From Kerstersia gyiorum (lineage in GTDB: Bacteria > Pseudomonadota > Gammaproteobacteria > Burkholderiales > Burkholderiaceae_B), in NCBI RefSeq assembly GCF_004216755.1, contig NZ_SGWZ01000006.1:1-64000 (forward strand): a stretch of 64,000 nt of DNA, written 5' to 3'. The notes under the pieces were generated by a model. That model worked only from the letters and a program-made list of their open reading frames with translations, searched no databases and was not told the DNA's origin. Both the position numbers and the translations under genes were made by a program. Positions 35,836-44,930 of the stretch are shown here, piece after piece. The first letter of the stretch is position 1, and the number at the start of each line of letters is the position of its first letter.

Positions 35836-36007
35836 CATGAAATTTGGCCTGTACACCTCTTATTCCAGAGGGTTTTCCCTGAAAACAAAACCCTGAAAAA
35901 CACCAAAATACCCATAAAAATCATTGATAAATCAACAATTCCCAATCCCTTCCTGGAAGACAGGCGGGATTTCGTACCTCATTCCAAGAACCATGAAATA
36001 AAATACG

Positions 36008-36018
36008 TTGTCATACTA
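36008..36018 (+). promoter_or_regulatory. Candidate FadR-type operator (TRAP operon, distal)
   Basis: TTGTCATACTA, a full match to TNGTNNNACNA, in an A/T-rich stretch 259 bases upstream of the dctP start. Together with the proximal box it could allow looping by a dimeric FadR-type regulator. Confidence 0.4.
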
Positions 36019-36110
36019 CTAGAGGATTTTCTAGAATCACCCAGGCACCCGCCAGATATTGCGCCGGGGCCTATGCGGCCATACCGCCAAGACATGCCTG
36101 CGCACGCCAT

Positions 36111-36143
36111 AAAAAAAAGCGGCGCGCCTCATCGGCACGCCGC
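36111..36143 (-). terminator. Rho-independent terminator of ychF
   Basis: Minus strand: GCGGCGTGCC and GGCGCGCCGC pair over ten positions (one G-T pair) with a five-base loop, followed by eight T residues. It lies 40 bases past the ychF stop. Confidence 0.9.
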
Positions 36144-36182
36144 CCTGATTCACCCTGCAACGCGGCCTTGCGCCGCGTGCGG

Positions 36183-37274
36183 TCAGACGTTGAACAGGAA
36201 GTTCAGCACGTCCCCATCCTTGACCACGTATTCCTTGCCTTCGGCGCGCATCTTGCCCGCGTCCTTGGCGCCCTGCTCGCCCTTGAAGGAAATGAAGTCT
36301 TCATAGGCGATGGTTTGGGCGCGGATGAAGCCGCGTTCGAAGTCGGTGTGGATGACGCCAGCGGCCTGGGGCGCGGTCGCGCCTATGGGCACGGTCCAGG
36401 CGCGGACTTCCTTCACGCCGGCGGTGAAGTAGGTTTGCAGGCCCAGCAGCTTGAAGGCGGCGCGGATCAGGCGGTTCAGGCCCGGTTCTTCCATGCCCAT
36501 GTCGGCCAGGAAGGCCTTGCGGTCTTCGTCTTCCAGGTCGACGATTTCCGATTCGATGGCGGCACAGATGGCCACGACCGGCGCGTTGCGCTCGGCGGCG
36601 TAGGCCTTCAGGCGGTCCAGCATGGGGTTGTTGTCGAAGCCGTCGTCACTGACGTTGCCGACGTACATGGCCGGCTTGGCCGTGATGAAGCACAGCGGCG
36701 CCAGCAGTTTCAGGTCGTCTTCGCTCAAGCCCTGGCTGCGGATGGATTTGCCTTCGTTGAGTTCGCCGATGGCTTTTTCCAGGATGGCGACCAGCTTCTG
36801 CGCATCCTTGTCGCCGGCGCGGGCGCTTTTCTGGAAGCGGTGCAGGGCTTTTTCAGCGGTCTGCAGGTCGGCCAGCGCCAGTTCGGTTTCAATGACTTCG
36901 ATGTCGGCGATCGGGTCTACCTTGCCCGCAACGTGCACGACGTTGGGGTCTTCGAAGCAGCGCACCACGTTGACGATGGCATTGGTTTCGCGGATGTGGG
37001 CCAGGAACTGGTTGCCCAGGCCTTCACCCTTGCTGGCGCCGGCCACCAGGCCGGCAATGTCCACGAATTCGACGGTGGCCGGCAGGATGCGCTCGGGCTT
37101 GACGATCTCCGCGAGCTTGTCCAGGCGGGGGTCGGGCACTTCCACGACGCCGACGTTGGGCTCGATGGTGCAGAAGGGATAGTTTTCCGCCGCGATGCCG
37201 GCACGGGTAAGCGCATTGAAAAGCGTCGATTTGCCCACGTTGGGCAGGCCGACGATGCCACATTGCAAAGCCAT
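36183..37274 (-). CDS. ychF: Redox-regulated ATPase YchF (Obg-like)
   Basis: 363 residues, the usual length. P-loop GLPNVGKST at 9-17, switch II DIAGLVAGASKGEGLGNQFL, a coiled-coil insertion around 120-200, and a C-terminal TGS domain (GVIHTDFERGFIRAQTIAYEDF). Ribosome-associated P-loop ATPase with a role in stress response. Start at 37274 gives the conserved MALQCGIVGLP. Follows pth in the conserved order of this family; a good terminator follows. Confidence 0.97.
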   Translation of the reverse strand: MALQCGIVGLPNVGKSTLFNALTRAGIAAENYPFCTIEPNVGVVEVPDPRLDKLAEIVKPERILPATVEFVDIAGLVAGASKGEGLGNQFLAHIRETNAIVNVVRCFEDPNVVHVAGKVDPIADIEVIETELALADLQTAEKALHRFQKSARAGDKDAQKLVAILEKAIGELNEGKSIRSQGLSEDDLKLLAPLCFITAKPAMYVGNVSDDGFDNNPMLDRLKAYAAERNAPVVAICAAIESEIVDLEDEDRKAFLADMGMEEPGLNRLIRAAFKLLGLQTYFTAGVKEVRAWTVPIGATAPQAAGVIHTDFERGFIRAQTIAYEDFISFKGEQGAKDAGKMRAEGKEYVVKDGDVLNFLFNV

Positions 37275-37745
37275 GAGAATCCTGTATGAAGAAAAGCCGA
37301 TGCAGACAGGCATCGGCCATAGAGGCGGAACAGCAGTTTGTTGTCCGGCATTTTAGCGTGAAAGCCGGACAGAAACCGGCAACTTGCCCGTCAGATCACA
37401 GACAAAGGGCGACAACAGCCCTGGTTTTCGGGCACACCGCCCATGGCCCGCCGCCCCGACTGAACAGACCCTGGTCTTCCCGACTCCCCTCGCCCGGCGC
37501 GTATAAGGGTTTGCATGCGCCGCCGGTCCAGGCCAGCAGCCAAGCCTCGCACCGAAATGGCGCATGCCGCAGGCAGACAAAGCACGCGGGCCTGCCCCGA
37601 CAGGCCGTCAAACCGCACATCGGGATGACGCTCCCCCAATAACCGGCCGCATAGCGCCTGCGCCGGTTGGCGGCGGCCGGTCCTTAGCCAGGTTGTGCTT
37701 AAAAGGCAGGCGCCATTATTTCAATATCCGGCCATTGAACAGCCA
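37275..37745. other. Intergenic region, no gene seen
   Basis: 471 GC-rich bases. Open frames in all phases are overlapping, arginine-rich and without ribosome binding sites. A perfect 8-base-pair hairpin (37296-37303/37310-37317) lies in the leader of ychF. Nothing else recognised. Confidence 0.5.
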
Positions 37746-37946
37746 TCAATCATTCAAGGATTCCTTGGCTGCCTGCTCCGGCGTCCAGCCCTCATAGAAC
37801 TGGTCGGTAAACCACTCTGCCTCTTCTTCAATATAGGCACGCGCTTCGGCCAGTGTCGCCCCAGCTTCAACCAACAATTTCTCTACCTCGCCACACCAGG
37901 CAATCAATGCCTCCAGGTCCGGATCCAACTCTTCTTTCTTGGCCAT
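37746..37946 (-). CDS. Small acidic conserved hypothetical protein
   Basis: 66 residues, with about a third Glu/Asp and a WFTDQFYEGWTPEQAAKESL end that suggests a helical hairpin. AAGGAG is well placed six bases before the ATG, and codon choice is like neighbouring genes, so I take it as real. No membrane segment or signal peptide. Function unknown; the aromatic and acidic surface would suit a protein-binding adaptor, which is a guess. Confidence 0.7.
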   Translation of the reverse strand: MAKKEELDPDLEALIAWCGEVEKLLVEAGATLAEARAYIEEEAEWFTDQFYEGWTPEQAAKESLND

Positions 37947-38103
37947 GGCAGCTCCTTAGGTATCAGCTTGGCAACGACTCCGGGGGCTCCCGGTTTTCAT
38001 GCGTCATGATAGTTCGACCGAGGCCCGATCTCCACTGGAAACTGCGCCATTGTCTGCCAACAACACATTGAAAACCACCCGCATTGCACGCACCAGCAAT
38101 ACG

Positions 38104-38874
38104 TTACATGCCAGACATACTGCCTGATGGAAGCAGCCACATCACCAGCATCAACACCAGGACCGGCCCGGCGTTATAGATGCCGTGCAGCACCATGGCT
38201 GCGCCTATGCCTGCGCGAACGCGTATCCAGCCCAGCGCCAGGCCCGCCAACCATTGCGGCAGCACCAGCACCGGCATCAACCACCAGGAAAGGTGCCCCA
38301 GGTTGAAATTGATCAGGTGCATGCTGGCAAAGCCCAGCGCCGACAAGTGGAATATCCACGGGAAGAAACGCCGGTACCAGCGCAACGGCCGCCAGGCACG
38401 ACGCGGCACGTGATGGCGCGTACGCGGCCACCACAGCACGGCCAAAACCAGCGTCAGCAGGCTGCCTGTCCACCAGGTCGGCCCATTGACCAGCACGACG
38501 ATCAGCGGCGGCAACAAGGCCGCGCCCAGCCATGGCCGGCGCAGCCAGTAGCGGAACACCAGCTCTTCGGTCACAGGCGCCCAGACGATGGCGTGCAACC
38601 ATAGCCACTGATGCAGCACCAGCCTATGCGTGGCACCGCCTCGCTCCGTCACGCCCACGATCATAGGGGCAAAAACCAGCAGCGAAATCAGCCATAGCAA
38701 TCCGGCCCAGAGCAACATGCGGCGCAAGCGCGGCAGCCGCAGCCAGTCAGCCCGGCCATTGTCCACCGGCAGGCCCATGGCAGTCGGCCGACGGCGTGCC
38801 AGCGTCGGACGCCGCACGAACGCCAGGAATTCACGCAGATCATTGCCCAGGCCTGCCGGCCGCCCGCTGCTCAT
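38104..38874 (-). CDS. CPBP-family intramembrane glutamic protease
   Basis: 256 residues, multispanning. The three CPBP motifs are complete: EELVFR near residue 103 (EExxxR), FASMH near 180 (FxxxH) and HGIYN near 236 (HxxxN). Family members include CAAX prenyl proteases (Rce1) and bacteriocin-immunity proteins. A soluble basic head of about 50 residues precedes the first helix. Starts 55 bases after the pth stop and probably shares its transcript. Confidence 0.9.
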   Translation of the reverse strand: MSSGRPAGLGNDLREFLAFVRRPTLARRRPTAMGLPVDNGRADWLRLPRLRRMLLWAGLLWLISLLVFAPMIVGVTERGGATHRLVLHQWLWLHAIVWAPVTEELVFRYWLRRPWLGAALLPPLIVVLVNGPTWWTGSLLTLVLAVLWWPRTRHHVPRRAWRPLRWYRRFFPWIFHLSALGFASMHLINFNLGHLSWWLMPVLVLPQWLAGLALGWIRVRAGIGAAMVLHGIYNAGPVLVLMLVMWLLPSGSMSGM

Positions 38875-38929
38875 CGCCGCATCTCCAGGCCCAGGTAAGC
38901 CCGCCTCGCGTCCAGCCGCTGAACCAGCC

Positions 38930-39529
38930 TCATGCGCGCTTGCCTTCGTTCAACTGGCGCAAGGCGCGCTCGAAATCCCCTGCCAGAAAGTGCGGCAGCA
39001 AGGGGCGGCAGCGAGCCAGGACGTCGTCGATCTGGTCTTGCTCTTCGCGGCGCGGCGGGTGCAACACGAAGTCCGCGACCTGCTGGGCCAGGCCCAGCGT
39101 ACGCGGATGGCCAATGCCGATGCGCAGGCGCCAGAAACCTGGTCCGCCCAGCGCAGCCTGAATATCCTTCAAGCCATTGTGTCCCGCGTGTCCGCCGCCC
39201 TGCTTGATCTTGGCCTGTCCCGGCAGCAGGTCCAGCTCGTCGTGCAACACCAGGACTTGCTCCGGCGCCAGCTTGTAAAAACGCGCCAACGCCCCGACAC
39301 ACTGGCCGGAACGGTTCATGAATGTGATGGGCTTGGCCAGGTAGACGTTTTCGCCATCCACCCGCGCTTTGGCGACTTCGCCCATGAAGCTTTTTTCCAC
39401 GAAAAAGCTGGCACGCAAATCCGCGGCATAGGTATCCGCCAGCCAGAAGCCGGCATTGTGGCGGGTACGTTCATATTCAGCCCCCGGATTTCCCAGGCCT
39501 ACGATCAGCCGTATCGGCGCGGCATTCAT
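38930..39529 (-). CDS. pth: Peptidyl-tRNA hydrolase
   Basis: 199 residues. Releases peptides from stalled peptidyl-tRNA. IVGLGNPGAEYERTRHNAGF at the N-terminus contains the catalytic histidine, with FMNRSGQ and the catalytic aspartate in LVLHDELDLLPG, and KQGGGHAGHNGLKDI. CAGGAGTT precedes the ATG at 39529. Downstream of rplY, separated by that gene's terminator. Confidence 0.97.
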   Translation of the reverse strand: MNAAPIRLIVGLGNPGAEYERTRHNAGFWLADTYAADLRASFFVEKSFMGEVAKARVDGENVYLAKPITFMNRSGQCVGALARFYKLAPEQVLVLHDELDLLPGQAKIKQGGGHAGHNGLKDIQAALGGPGFWRLRIGIGHPRTLGLAQQVADFVLHPPRREEQDQIDDVLARCRPLLPHFLAGDFERALRQLNEGKRA

Positions 39530-39572
39530 TGCAACTCCTGTCATGCGCATGGAAGCCGCGCATGTATCCATG

Positions 39573-39611
39573 AAAAAAATCCCTGTCAGGCCAAATGGCC
39601 AGACAGGGATT
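39573..39611 (-). terminator. Rho-independent terminator of rplY
   Basis: Minus strand: AATCCCTGTC pairs perfectly with GACAGGGATT, with an inner GGCC/GGCC pairing in the loop, followed by a run of seven T including the stem end. Confidence 0.9.
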
Positions 39612-39670
39612 CTACAGACTGTGAGTGCAGGCTTGGCAAGCCAGCCTGCACTCGGCCGTTTTCTGGCTGA

Positions 39671-40267
39671 TTAGGCCTCGGCTGCGCCTTCGCCTTCACC
39701 TTCGGCGGCACCGCCAGCCGGCACGATGGCGGTGGCGACCACTTGGGCAGCATCACCGATCACGGTCACGCCAGCAGGCAGAACCAGGGAGCTGACGTGC
39801 AGCGATTCGCCGGATTGCAGGCTGGACAGATCGACGTCGATGGAGGCCGGCAGGTCAGCCGGCAGGCTCTTGACTTCAACTTCGGTGACCACGTGGCTGA
39901 TCATCGCACCGCCCAGCTTCACGGCAGGCGATTGGTCGCCGTTGATGAAGTTCAGGGGAACCTTGGTGGTGATCGCTTCGTTGGCCAGCACGCGCTGGAA
40001 GTCAACGTGCAGCACTTGCGGCTTGTAAGCGTGCCATTGCACGGAACGCAGCAGCACGGGGTGGCTCTTGCCATCCAGTTGCATGCTCAGGATGGAAGCG
40101 TGGAAGGCTTCCTTGCGCAGTGCGTGATAGATCTCGTTGTGATCCAGTTCGATGTTCAGCGGCTGTTCGGTGCCGCCGTAAACGATGGCGGGAACACGGC
40201 CGGCGCGGCGCAGGCGGCGGCTCGCACTCGAACCCTGGACGCTACGCGTAGTGGCGTTGAATTGCAT
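39671..40267 (-). CDS. rplY: 50S ribosomal protein L25/general stress protein Ctc
   Basis: 198 residues, the long (TL5/Ctc) form with 5S rRNA-binding N-terminal domain and beta-barrel C-terminal domain, unlike the 94-residue E. coli L25. Begins MQFNATTRSVQGSSASRRLRRAG with VPAIVYGG, typical of the family; ends in a Glu/Gly/Ala-rich tail. CTGGAG precedes the ATG. A hairpin (40310-40332) lies in its leader. Confidence 0.96.
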   Translation of the reverse strand: MQFNATTRSVQGSSASRRLRRAGRVPAIVYGGTEQPLNIELDHNEIYHALRKEAFHASILSMQLDGKSHPVLLRSVQWHAYKPQVLHVDFQRVLANEAITTKVPLNFINGDQSPAVKLGGAMISHVVTEVEVKSLPADLPASIDVDLSSLQSGESLHVSSLVLPAGVTVIGDAAQVVATAIVPAGGAAEGEGEGAAEA

Positions 40268-40332
40268 GGATAACTCCAGACTTGATAGGCGGCGAACCGC
40301 CGGGTAAGCGTCCGCCACCCTGTGTGGCGGAC

Positions 40333-40365
40333 AAAAAGACGGGGTGCCGCGACCAGCACCCCGTC
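40333..40365 (-). terminator. Rho-independent terminator of prs
   Basis: Minus strand: perfect 10-base-pair stem GACGGGGTGC/GCACCCCGTC, 8-base loop, then five T. It lies ten bases after the prs stop. Confidence 0.88.
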
Positions 40366-40374
40366 AGAAACGGT

Positions 40375-41328
40375 TTAATCGACAAACAAGGAACTGACCG
40401 ACTCGGCGTGCGAAATACGCAGCATGGTCTCGCCCAGCAGCGATGCGCACGACAGCTGGCGGATCTTGCCGCAGGCCGCGCCTTCCGCGCTCAGCGGGAT
40501 GGTATCGGTCACGACCAGTTCGTCCAGTTCGGATTCGCTGATGCGCTTGACTGCGCCGCCGGACAGCACCGGGTGCGTGCAATAGGCATAGACCTTGCCA
40601 GCGCCGCGCTCTTTGAGCGCCTGGGCAGCCTTGCACAGCGTACCGGCAGTATCCACCATGTCATCCATGATGATGCAGGTGCGGCCATCCACTTCACCGA
40701 TGATGTTCATCACTTCGGAGACATTGGCGCGCGGGCGGCGCTTGTCGATGATGGCCAGGTCGGCTTCGAGCTGCTTGGCCAGCGCGCGGGCGCGGACCAC
40801 GCCGCCGATATCGGGCGACACGACCACCAGGTTCTCGAATTCGTGGGTCCAGATGTCCTTCAGCAGCACCGGCGACGCGTAAATGTTGTCAACGGGGATG
40901 TCGAAGAAGCCCTGGATCTGGTCGGCGTGGAGGTCCATCGTGAGGACGCGATCGACACCCACGACTTGCAGCATGTTGGCCACGACCTTGGCCGAGATGG
41001 CAACGCGCGCCGAACGCGGGCGGCGATCCTGGCGGGCATAGCCGAAATAGGGAATGGCGGCAGTGATGCGGCCTGCCGATGCACGGCGCAGCGCGTCAAC
41101 CATGACCATGATTTCCATCAGGTTGTCATTGGTAGGCGCACAGGTGGGCTGCAGCACGAATACGTCCTTGCCGCGCACGTTCTCATTGATTTCCACTGCC
41201 ACCTCACCGTCTGAGAAACGGCCGACGGACATTTTGCCGAGGGACATATCGAGATGACTGGCGACATCGGCAGCAAGCCTGGGGTTGGCTGTGCCGGTGA
41301 AAATCATGAAGCTGTCGTTGGAGGACAT
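40375..41328 (-). CDS. prs: Ribose-phosphate pyrophosphokinase
   Basis: 317 residues. Makes PRPP from ribose 5-phosphate and ATP. Class I signatures: FSDGEVAVEINENVRGKDVF, YFGYARQDRRPRSA, DLHADQIQGFFDIPVDN, and the PRPP loop IIMDDMVDTAGTL. GGAGGAC lies just before the ATG, partly overlapping it. Located between tRNA-Gln and rplY as in related genomes. Confidence 0.97.
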   Translation of the reverse strand: MSSNDSFMIFTGTANPRLAADVASHLDMSLGKMSVGRFSDGEVAVEINENVRGKDVFVLQPTCAPTNDNLMEIMVMVDALRRASAGRITAAIPYFGYARQDRRPRSARVAISAKVVANMLQVVGVDRVLTMDLHADQIQGFFDIPVDNIYASPVLLKDIWTHEFENLVVVSPDIGGVVRARALAKQLEADLAIIDKRRPRANVSEVMNIIGEVDGRTCIIMDDMVDTAGTLCKAAQALKERGAGKVYAYCTHPVLSGGAVKRISESELDELVVTDTIPLSAEGAACGKIRQLSCASLLGETMLRISHAESVSSLFVD

Positions 41329-41451
41329 GATGGTGACGGTTCCGGACGTCAGAAAAAGAAAAAGCCGTCGAACTGAGCCAACTATGATGAATCGGCGGGT
41401 TCAACAGCTTTGCGTATTTTTTGCAGTCAATGCCTGGTATATATGGGTTAG

Positions 41452-41528
41452 TGGCTGGGGAGGAAGGACTCGAACCCTCGAATGCCGGAATCAAAATCCG
41501 GTGCCTTAACCAACTTGGCGACTCCCCA
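41452..41528 (-). tRNA. tRNA-Gln (anticodon TTG)
   Basis: 77 bases including encoded CCA. Acceptor TGGGGAG pairs with CTCCCCA; anticodon stem CCGGA/TCCGG encloses a loop with anticodon TTG; T-arm GAGGG-TTCGAGT-CCTTC contains TTCGA. It sits between ispE and prs, a conserved position in Burkholderiales. Confidence 0.97.
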
Positions 41529-41533
41529 ACTGC

Positions 41534-42463
41534 TCAAACAACCCACTGCTTCAATGGATGCTCGCTTAATCCCCGGCAAACATATGTCTCTACCGGGGCA
41601 GCCTCACCGTTACCGGGAAACTGCACAGCACGCATTTTAGCGGCAAATTTCCGTTCTGCCAAAACTGCTTTGTCTAGATCGTGAAATTCGCCAAAAAGAC
41701 AACTTCCAGACCCTGACATGCGAACCGGGAACCCTTCTTCGGACATCCACTCAGCCACCTGCCTGACGGCGGGGTAGCGACTGAATGCTACCGTTTCCAG
41801 ATCGTTCCGGCCAAACTCGGAAATATTTCCTTCGTTTGTTTTCGTCATCTCGGAAAAGAACGCCATTATGATCCTCTCAGAATCACGTGTCAAGTCTTTT
41901 GCAGAAAATATTTCTACTGTCGGAATCGAGACACCCGGCCGCAGGACCAGATAAACGCGTGGCGGCAAGACCAGCGCCTGCAATTTTTCGCCCACGCCCT
42001 CGGCAAAGGCGTTGTCGCCAAACAGGAAAACGGGCACATCCGCTCCCAGCACCAGGCCCAGGCGCATCAGGGCCTGGCGGTCCAGGCCGGCGTTCCACAG
42101 GCGGTTCAGCGCAATCAGGGTACTGGCCGCATCGCTGGAACCGCCGCCCAGGCCGCCCCCCATGGGAATGCGTTTTTCCAGCCGAATATCCGCGCCCAGC
42201 GTCGTGCCGCAGGCGGCCTGCAGGTTGCGCGCCGCACGCACCACGAGATTGTCGTCGTGCTTCACCCCGGCCGTGGCATCCTGCAACACGATGCGGCCAT
42301 CGGTGCGCAGATCGAAATGCAGGGTATCGGCCAGGTCCAGGAACTGGAACGCAGTCTGCAGCAAATGGTAGCCGTCTTCCCGGCGTCCCACGACATGCAG
42401 GAACAGGTTGATCTTGGCCGGCGCGGGTACATCATGCAGGCAAATGCCAGGACGGTAGAGCAT
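41534..42463 (-). CDS. ispE: 4-diphosphocytidyl-2-C-methyl-D-erythritol kinase
   Basis: 309 residues, GHMP kinase of the MEP isoprenoid pathway. APAKINLFLHVVGRREDGYH near the N-terminus, ATP-binding PMGGGLGGGSSDAASTL, and VRMSGSGSCLFGEF near the C-terminus. The ATG at 42463 gives the family start; its ribosome binding site is weak, and it follows lolB by 11 bases. Earlier frame to 42571 lies inside lolB and is rejected. Confidence 0.95.
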   Translation of the reverse strand: MLYRPGICLHDVPAPAKINLFLHVVGRREDGYHLLQTAFQFLDLADTLHFDLRTDGRIVLQDATAGVKHDDNLVVRAARNLQAACGTTLGADIRLEKRIPMGGGLGGGSSDAASTLIALNRLWNAGLDRQALMRLGLVLGADVPVFLFGDNAFAEGVGEKLQALVLPPRVYLVLRPGVSIPTVEIFSAKDLTRDSERIIMAFFSEMTKTNEGNISEFGRNDLETVAFSRYPAVRQVAEWMSEEGFPVRMSGSGSCLFGEFHDLDKAVLAERKFAAKMRAVQFPGNGEAAPVETYVCRGLSEHPLKQWVV

Positions 42464-42474
42464 GAAAGGAAAAA

Positions 42475-43044
42475 TCAGGAAGCCTGGACAACCAGGCGCA
42501 GGTCTATGGATTGCAGGCCGTCCTGGCGCTTGGCATTGAGCCTCAGCGGGCCCTGCGCATCGTAGCGCCACAGACGCACTTCCCAGCCTTGCTGGGTAAA
42601 CGACATTAATTGCCCGTCGGCATCGCGCTCGACATTTTCCGCCCGGCTCCCTTCGGCCAGTTTGCCGCGCAACCAGGCGCGCAGCACCGTGACCGGCATG
42701 GGGCCGCCCAACACCTGGGCCAGCAGGGTTTCGACGTCGGCGGCATATTCCACCCGCCCGTCGGCGTGGGTCAGCGTCGCTCCCCCAGCTGTGGCTTCCA
42801 GCCGGGCCAGCGTACTGCCCACCGGATTCGCCAGGTCGAGCACGAGCCGGCTGCCTTCGTCGCGCCAGGCAAAGCCGCCCTGGACGGCTTCAGGCTTGCG
42901 CCCCACTTCTTCCACGTTGAGCGCAAAGCGCCCGGTTCGGGCAAAACCATCGGATTGCTGCTCAGCGACAGGCGGCGGCGTCACGCAGGCGGCCACTGCC
43001 AGCAACGGCAGGTAGCCCAGGCAGCGCCGCAGGCCCAGCCTCAC
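42475..43044 (-). CDS. lolB: Outer-membrane lipoprotein LolB
   Basis: 189 residues from a GTG that overlaps the TPR gene stop (GTGA). Signal peptide ends in the lipobox AVAAC with Cys20. The mature part is a LolB-like barrel (FARTGRFALNVEE, GGFAWRDEGSRLVLDLANPVGSTLARLE). Accepts lipoproteins from LolA and inserts them in the outer membrane. Precedes ispE, the usual order. Confidence 0.92.
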   Translation of the reverse strand: MRLGLRRCLGYLPLLAVAACVTPPPVAEQQSDGFARTGRFALNVEEVGRKPEAVQGGFAWRDEGSRLVLDLANPVGSTLARLEATAGGATLTHADGRVEYAADVETLLAQVLGGPMPVTVLRAWLRGKLAEGSRAENVERDADGQLMSFTQQGWEVRLWRYDAQGPLRLNAKRQDGLQSIDLRLVVQAS

Positions 43045-44849
43045 AGCTTGACCCCCAGACGTTGCAGGGTTTCACGCAGCAATTCGTTGCCAGCATCCTT
43101 GGCAGCCGCAGCGCGCCACATGGCCCTGGCTTCGCCGCGCCGGCCCAGGGCCCACAGGACTTCGCCCAGATGCACGGAAATTTCGACTTCCGGGCTTTGC
43201 GCATAGGCCCGTTGCAGGTAGGTCAAGGCATCCAGCGCATCACCCTGGCGGTAGCGCACCCAACCCATGCTGTCGAGAATATAGGGGTTGTCCGGCAACA
43301 GCTCATGCGCCCGGTCTATCAGTTCGCGCGCTTCGTCCAGGCGAATGTTGCGTTCCGCAAAGGTATAGCCCAGCGCGTTATAGGCATGCGCGTAGCTGGG
43401 GTCCAGCTCTATCACTTCGCGCAGCAGCTGTTCCATTTCGCCGATACGGTCGAGGGGCTCCAGCGCCATTGCCAGTTCATACTTGATGTCCGTCGAATCC
43501 GGCATTTCGGCTTCGACTTCGCGCAGCAGGGTGACGGCTTCTTCATGCCGCCCGGCGCCACGCAACAACTGCACGCCCAGCATCACTTGCTGCATGCGCT
43601 CGTCTTCGTCCATGGGCTCGACCGACTGCAGCATGGCCAGCGCTTCGTCCAGATTGCCCTGCTTGGCCCGCAGGCTGGCCTGGCGCAACCGCGCCGGGAA
43701 ACGCATGGCCGGGTCGTCGATACGGCCCAGCTCCATGATGGCGTCGTCCAGCCGGCCCTGGTCTTCGGCAATGGCGGCACGCAACAGGCGCGCATCAGCC
43801 AGCGCCTCGCCGGCATCGCTGGCGCCCGGCGCCACCGCTTCCTGGCGCTGCGCCTGCACACCAACGAACTGCTGCAACAGGGAATCGGCCTGATCCAGCC
43901 GACCAGCCCGGTAATTGAGCTGCGCCTGGATATAGATGAGTTCGAAATCCTCCGGCGCCTGGTGCGCCATGTCACGGACTTCCTCCAGCGCCGCGTCGTA
44001 TTCACCGCGCTCGGACAGGAAGCTCGCCAGCATCAGGCGCACATTACGAGCGCCCGGGTGGGTCTTGATGAAGGCACGCGTGTCGGCCACGGCCTGTTCG
44101 GGATCGACGACGATGCCATATTGCAGGCGCCGCAATGCGCCTTCCTCGCGCAGGGCGGGATAGGCCTGGGCCGCCTTGGCCTCTTCGAGCGCACGCTGGT
44201 ATTCCCCGGCGCTGAAGGCCACGTCTGACAAGGCCAGATGGGATTCCGGCACCTGGCGGGCACGCCCTTCCAGCGCGGTTTCCAGCACCCGCAAGGCCAT
44301 GCGGCGATCATTCACGCGGCTCAGCACGCCAACGGCCTGGCCGATGGCCTCCGCCTTGTCCTGCGCCTTGTCGATGCGTTCGCGCAGCGCCTCGCCCAGA
44401 CCGCTGGTCTGTCCGGCCGCTGCGGCCAGCGCCAGTTCCGTGGCACTGGCTTCCGCGTCATTGGGTGCCAAGCGGCTCCAGTAGCGCGCGGCTTCCAGTG
44501 CGCCGCGCATATTGCCGTTGGCCAGCGCGAATTCCAGCGAGCGTCGCGCCAGACGGGGGTCGCCCGTATCGCGCGCCAGACCCAGCATCGTGCGCGAAGA
44601 AATATCGAACACTCCGCGCTGTGCGCCGATCTCGGACGCCAGGATGCGGTACAGGATGTCGGCAGACAGCGTCACCTCGGGCAACTCGCCTGCGCGCAAG
44701 CGAATCACCTCTACTGGCTGCTCATCGAGCCTATCCCGTATCTGCGCATCGCTGCCCGGCAATCTGTCTGCCTGTGCAGCGCATAACAAAGCCGCGCTGC
44801 CTTGGAACAGCGCTACCGTAACGAATTTCACAACTTTGAGGGATTTCAC
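43041..44849 (-). CDS. Tetratricopeptide-repeat protein
   Basis: 602 residues from a GTG at 44849, with signal peptide ending near LLCAAQA. The rest is helical TPR repeats, clearest at 330-600 (for example AHAYNALGYTFAERNIRLDEARELIDRA and DSMGWVRYRQGDALDALTYLQRA). Probably periplasmic or outer-membrane-associated. Genes of this type sit upstream of lolB in many betaproteobacteria; likely a scaffold in envelope biogenesis, not proven. Confidence 0.88.
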   Translation of the reverse strand: MKSLKVVKFVTVALFQGSAALLCAAQADRLPGSDAQIRDRLDEQPVEVIRLRAGELPEVTLSADILYRILASEIGAQRGVFDISSRTMLGLARDTGDPRLARRSLEFALANGNMRGALEAARYWSRLAPNDAEASATELALAAAAGQTSGLGEALRERIDKAQDKAEAIGQAVGVLSRVNDRRMALRVLETALEGRARQVPESHLALSDVAFSAGEYQRALEEAKAAQAYPALREEGALRRLQYGIVVDPEQAVADTRAFIKTHPGARNVRLMLASFLSERGEYDAALEEVRDMAHQAPEDFELIYIQAQLNYRAGRLDQADSLLQQFVGVQAQRQEAVAPGASDAGEALADARLLRAAIAEDQGRLDDAIMELGRIDDPAMRFPARLRQASLRAKQGNLDEALAMLQSVEPMDEDERMQQVMLGVQLLRGAGRHEEAVTLLREVEAEMPDSTDIKYELAMALEPLDRIGEMEQLLREVIELDPSYAHAYNALGYTFAERNIRLDEARELIDRAHELLPDNPYILDSMGWVRYRQGDALDALTYLQRAYAQSPEVEISVHLGEVLWALGRRGEARAMWRAAAAKDAGNELLRETLQRLGVKL

Positions 44850-44930
44850 GCGACCCGCCTTGTTGATGGCACAATCCTGCCGTCACGAACGAAGGGCCAT
44901 CTTAGCACTGGCGACGCCACTGAGGACCGC

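Larger units (their letters stand above)
35750..36110. other. A/T-rich intergenic region before the TRAP operon
   Basis: No gene seen. The A/T content is clearly above the surroundings at 35770-36030, as expected of a regulated promoter region. Contains the two FadR-like boxes listed separately. Confidence 0.6.

Noticed and set aside
35896..36110. Small RNA or riboswitch before the TRAP operon
   Set aside because: I saw no stable conserved fold or terminator paired with it; only A/T-rich promoter-like DNA.
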